Shown here: one piece after another, positions 61,408-64,000 of the stretch
Position numbering within the stretch: the stretch's first letter is position 1
Layout: the number at the start of each line of letters is the position of its first letter
Assembly (NCBI RefSeq): GCF_030063475.1
Contig: NZ_JASIRT010000010.1
Location: forward strand, 62,001-126,000
Direction: 5' to 3'
Origin: Roseomonas sp. E05
GTDB lineage: Bacteria; Pseudomonadota; Alphaproteobacteria; Acetobacterales; Acetobacteraceae
Length of the DNA stretch: 64,000 nt
The notes under the pieces: model-generated
Databases searched by the model: none
What the model was told of the DNA's origin: nothing
The model's input: the letters and a program-made list of their open reading frames with translations, nothing else
Made by a program: the position numbers and the translations under genes

Positions 61408-62160
61408 TCATGGCCGGAACCGCCGCTGATACGCCGCGCTGTAGAGGGCGCTGTCCCGGAACTCCCCCGCCGTCAGTGCCGGCCCGACCAGGATCAGCGC
61501 CGTGCGTTCCGCCGGCTCGGCGGCGAGCTTCGCCACGATATCCCCGAGCGTGCCGCGCAGGATGCGCTCATCCGGCCAGGAGGCGCGCACCACGATGGCC
61601 ACGGGGCAGCCGGCGCCATAGAGCGGGGTGAGGCTTTCGACGATCCGCCCCAGGGCGTGGACCGCCAGATGGATGGCGAGGGTGGCGCCGGTGGCGCCGA
61701 AGGCCTCCAGCGTCTCGCCCGGCGGCATGGCCGAGGCGCGGCCGGAGACGCGCGTCAGCACCACGCTCTGCGCCACTCCCGGCACCGTCAGCTCGCGCCC
61801 GAGCGCGGCGGCGGCGGCGGCGAAGGAGGGGACGCCCGGCGTCAGGGTATAGGGGATGCCGTGGCGCTCCAGGCGCCGGATCTGCTCGGCAACGGCCGAC
61901 CAGACGGAGAGGTCGCCGGAATGCAGCCGCGCCACGTCCTGCCCGGCCCGATGGGCGTGGAGGTATTCGGCCTCGATGGCGTCGAGGTCGAGCGGGGCGG
62001 TGTCCACCAGCCGGGCGCCGGGCGGGCAGTGCGCCAGCAGGGCGGGCGGCACGATGGAGCCGGCATAGAGGCAGACCGGGCAGGCGGCCAGCAGGTCCCG
62101 CCCGCGCAGGGTGATGAGGTCCGGCGCGCCGGGGCCGGCGCCGATGAAATGCACGGTCAT
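61408..62160 (-). CDS. cobM: Precorrin-4 C(11)-methyltransferase
   Basis: 250 aa. [18 protein letters not shown] opens the protein, [17 protein letters not shown] is near residue 55, and [18 protein letters not shown] near 77 is typical of CobM/CbiF. The [21 protein letters not shown] stretch (in pieces) near 105 is also kept. It methylates C11 of precorrin-4. It overlaps the cobL-cobE stop by four bases (ATGA) and is translated from the same message. Confidence 0.94.
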   Translation of the reverse strand: MTVHFIGAGPGAPDLITLRGRDLLAACPVCLYAGSIVPPALLAHCPPGARLVDTAPLDLDAIEAEYLHAHRAGQDVARLHSGDLSVWSAVAEQIRRLERHGIPYTLTPGVPSFAAAAAALGRELTVPGVAQSVVLTRVSGRASAMPPGETLEAFGATGATLAIHLAVHALGRIVESLTPLYGAGCPVAIVVRASWPDERILRGTLGDIVAKLAAEPAERTALILVGPALTAGEFRDSALYSAAYQRRFRP

Positions 62161-63788
62161 GCGTTTGGTCCTGCCGAGAGGGCGCAGGTGACGCCCTCGG
62201 CGGTGATGCGCGGCAGCACCAGCGCACCGCCCGCCGCCAGGGCGCAGCCCTCGGCGACGGAGGCGATGCCGGTGGTGCGCAGGGCCGCTTCGGAGCGGGT
62301 GGGGCAGCGGTCCTGCACGGCAAGCAGCGCGGCGTGGTCGAGGAAGACGAGCTCCACGCCGAGGGCGGATGCCGCCTCGGCAAGGGCGGGAAGGTCACGG
62401 CGGAAGGCGGGGGCGGCGAGGCGGCCGACGCGCAGGCCGGACAGCGTCTCGGCGCGGCGGACCAGGGCGGCGATCGCTTCCGCGGAGGCCGAAGGGCGCA
62501 GGCCGATGCCCGCCGTGGCCAGGGGAGCGCCGCCCCCCTGGACCCCCCGCCGGGGAGACAGGGTCTCCCCGGACCCCGCCACCGGCTTTTCCACGGCGTA
62601 TTGCGTCACCGTCATCGCGGGGCGATAGCCGTGGAAGCCGCCGATGCGGTCCAGGCGCTCGATGCCGATCCGCGTCAGGCTGCCACCCCAGCGGGACTGG
62701 GCGGCGATGAGGGCGGCCTCGGTCTCCAGGGTCACGGCATTGGCCACGAGGCGGCCGCCGGGGCGCAGCGCCGTCCAGGCGGCGTCCAGCACGCCCTCGC
62801 CGCTGGCGCCGCCGCCGAGAAACACCGCGTCCGGCGCGGGAAGGCCGGCAAGGCCCTCCGGTGCGGCCGACGGCACCACCCGCAGCCCGGGCACCCCCAG
62901 CGCCAGCGCGTTGCGGGCGGCGCGGGCGGCACGATCCGCCCGCGGTTCCAGGCCGATGGCGCGGTTGGCGGGGTGACGCAGCATCCACTCGACCGCCACC
63001 GAACCGCTGCCGCAGCCGATGTCCCAGAGCAGTTCGCCCTGGCGCGGGGCGAGCGCCGCCAGCGTGATGGCCCGCACTTCCCGCTTGGTGATCTGGCCGT
63101 CCTGCTCGAAGCAATCCTCGGGCAGGCCCGGGGTGAGCGGGATGGCCCTGGCGCCGGGGCCGGGGATGACCTCCAGCGCCAGCAGGTTCAGCGGGTCAGG
63201 GGCGAGGCCGAAGGCCTCGGCGGTGGTCGTGCGGTGGCGGGCGCGGGGACCGCCCAGGGCTTCCAGCAGATGGAGCCGCGTCGGGCCGAAACCGTACCGC
63301 GTGAGCAGCGCGGCGACAGCGGCGGGGGTGGTGGCATCCGCGGAAAGGGCCAGCAGGCGCGCGCCGGGCTGCAGCAGCGGGAGAAGCGGCTCCAGCGGGC
63401 GGCCGCAGAAGGAGAGCGTGGTGCAATCCTGCATCGCCCAGCCCAGCCGGGCGCAGGCCAGGGCGAAGGCGGAGGGCGCAGGGAGGCAGAGCAGCTCCCC
63501 GGGCGGGATGTGCCGGGCCAGGGTGGCGCCGATGCCGAAGCAGAAGGGGTCGCCCGAGGCCAGCACCGCCGTCGGCTGGCCGCGCCGGGCGAGCAGGGCG
63601 GGGAGACCGTCCAGCATCGGGCTGGGCCAGGGAAGCGCGGTGCCGCGGATCAGCGGCGCGGCGAGCGCCAGGTGCCGCTGGCCGCCGAACACCGTCCCGG
63701 CGGCCGCGAGCAGCGTGGCGGCGGCGGGGGAGAGGCCCTCGACGCCGTCCTCGCCGATGCCCAGGATGGAAAGCCAGGGAGCGCTCAT
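62157..63788 (-). CDS. cobL: CobL-CobE fusion: precorrin-6Y methyltransferase/decarboxylase joined to CobE
   Basis: 543 aa from the ATG at 63788. Residues 1-200 are the CbiE-like methylase ([33 protein letters not shown]). Residues 215-400 are the CbiT-like methylase/decarboxylase ([20 protein letters not shown]). A 22-residue Gly/Pro/Arg linker follows (about 403-424), then a CobE domain ([20 protein letters not shown], about 428-543). CobL methylates C5 and C15 and removes the C12 acetate carboxyl; CobE is a small protein of the same pathway. The linker is encoded by a family 2 repeat that is intergenic elsewhere. Confidence 0.9.
   Translation of the reverse strand: MSAPWLSILGIGEDGVEGLSPAAATLLAAAGTVFGGQRHLALAAPLIRGTALPWPSPMLDGLPALLARRGQPTAVLASGDPFCFGIGATLARHIPPGELLCLPAPSAFALACARLGWAMQDCTTLSFCGRPLEPLLPLLQPGARLLALSADATTPAAVAALLTRYGFGPTRLHLLEALGGPRARHRTTTAEAFGLAPDPLNLLALEVIPGPGARAIPLTPGLPEDCFEQDGQITKREVRAITLAALAPRQGELLWDIGCGSGSVAVEWMLRHPANRAIGLEPRADRAARAARNALALGVPGLRVVPSAAPEGLAGLPAPDAVFLGGGASGEGVLDAAWTALRPGGRLVANAVTLETEAALIAAQSRWGGSLTRIGIERLDRIGGFHGYRPAMTVTQYAVEKPVAGSGETLSPRRGVQGGGAPLATAGIGLRPSASAEAIAALVRRAETLSGLRVGRLAAPAFRRDLPALAEAASALGVELVFLDHAALLAVQDRCPTRSEAALRTTGIASVAEGCALAAGGALVLPRITAEGVTCALSAGPNA
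62519..62580 (-). repeat. Family 2 double-hairpin repeat, inside the cobL-cobE reading frame
   Basis: Read on the minus strand: GGCGGGGTCCGGGG, a GGGGAGAC CC TGTCTCCCC-type stem, GGCGGGGGGTCC, then CAGGGGGGC, GGC, GCTCCCCTG. It matches the copy at 16205 in order and spacing. It contains no stop in the cobL frame and has kept the frame, so it is translated. Confidence 0.75.
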
Positions 63789-63799
63789 CGTGGGGGAAT

Positions 63800-64000
63800 A
63801 TGCGGGTTCTGCTGCTCGGGGGAACAACGGAAGGCGCCGCGCTGGCCCGCGCCCTGGCGGGGAATTCCCGCGTCCGGGCGAGGCTGTCCCTCGCCGGGGC
63901 CACCCGCGCGCCGCGCCCGCAGCCGCTGCCGACGCGGATCGGCGGCTTCGGCGGGGTGGCGGGGCTGGTGGAGTACCTGCGGGCGGAGTGCATCGGCGCG
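63800..64000 (+). CDS. cobK: Precorrin-6A reductase CobK (partial, N-terminus)
   Basis: 67 codons from the ATG at 63800 to the window edge. The start MRVLLLGGTTEGAALARALA is typical of CobK/CbiJ, and the later IGGFGGVAGLVEYLRAE matches the GGFGG...GLxxYL pattern near residue 50. It reduces precorrin-6A with NADPH. Its start is 11 bases from the divergent cobL-cobE start. Confidence 0.88.
   Translation, partial: MRVLLLGGTTEGAALARALAGNSRVRARLSLAGATRAPRPQPLPTRIGGFGGVAGLVEYLRAECIGA

Overview
The window is 64 kb of very GC-rich DNA, by eye close to 70% or more. It is densely packed with genes that overlap by 1 to 4 bases, and its short intergenic gaps often hold GC-rich palindromes. The gene set (heme A synthase, plant-type glutamate-cysteine ligase, PAS histidine kinases, IclR and FadR regulators, orphan Bug-type binding proteins, a pim-like operon, aerobic-type cobalamin genes with CbiD) fits an alphaproteobacterium of the Acetobacteraceae, Roseomonas-like group. 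That placement is inference from content. I saw no rRNA, tRNA, CRISPR array, transposase or phage gene.

Layout. 1-4.6 kb: membrane and lipid genes (PAP2 phosphatase, lipid kinase, TerC, amino-acid permease). 4.6-11.7 kb, minus strand: a Bug binding protein with an SDR, then a coupled block ctaA, four-PAS histidine kinase, tldD, GNAT. 11.8-14.7 kb: a glycosyltransferase with a VTT membrane protein, then a metal-chelate binding protein behind a Fur-like palindrome. 14.8-25.5 kb: peptide uptake and hydrolysis (M20, SBP_bac_5, IclR, M28), then a sugar-acid-like locus (FadR-type regulator divergent from an enolase-superfamily enzyme and an MFS carrier) and an FMN hydroxyacid oxidase. 25.5-35.8 kb: FUSC exporter, DUF1232, modABC with a truncated ModE and its operator, an FkbM methyltransferase divergent from a GMC oxidoreductase, and a second molybdate carrier (MOT1). 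35.9-42.4 kb: uvrB, gshA, rsmE, ubiA and a lysine methyltransferase.

42.5-45 kb holds the most novel-looking unit: five translationally coupled lipoprotein genes. Four are diverged paralogues built round an LQDLGF-type motif, and one is BamE-like. 45.5-53.9 kb is a dicarboxylate beta-oxidation operon in the order pimF-A-B-C-D, divergent from an IclR regulator, with three operator half-sites at 10-bp spacing between them. 53.9-64 kb is a cobalamin region (cobC, cobS-cobT-cobB, cobA, cbiD, cobM, a cobL-cobE fusion, the start of cobK) with two exported proteins of unknown function inside it.

Two dispersed palindromic repeat families run through the window. Family 1 has full copies of about 150 bp made of two facing hairpin arms, and single arms that act as terminators. 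Family 2 is about 60 bp with two consecutive hairpins whose stems differ between copies but still pair. One family 2 copy is read in frame as the linker of the CobL-CobE fusion protein, so the repeat appears to have joined two genes.
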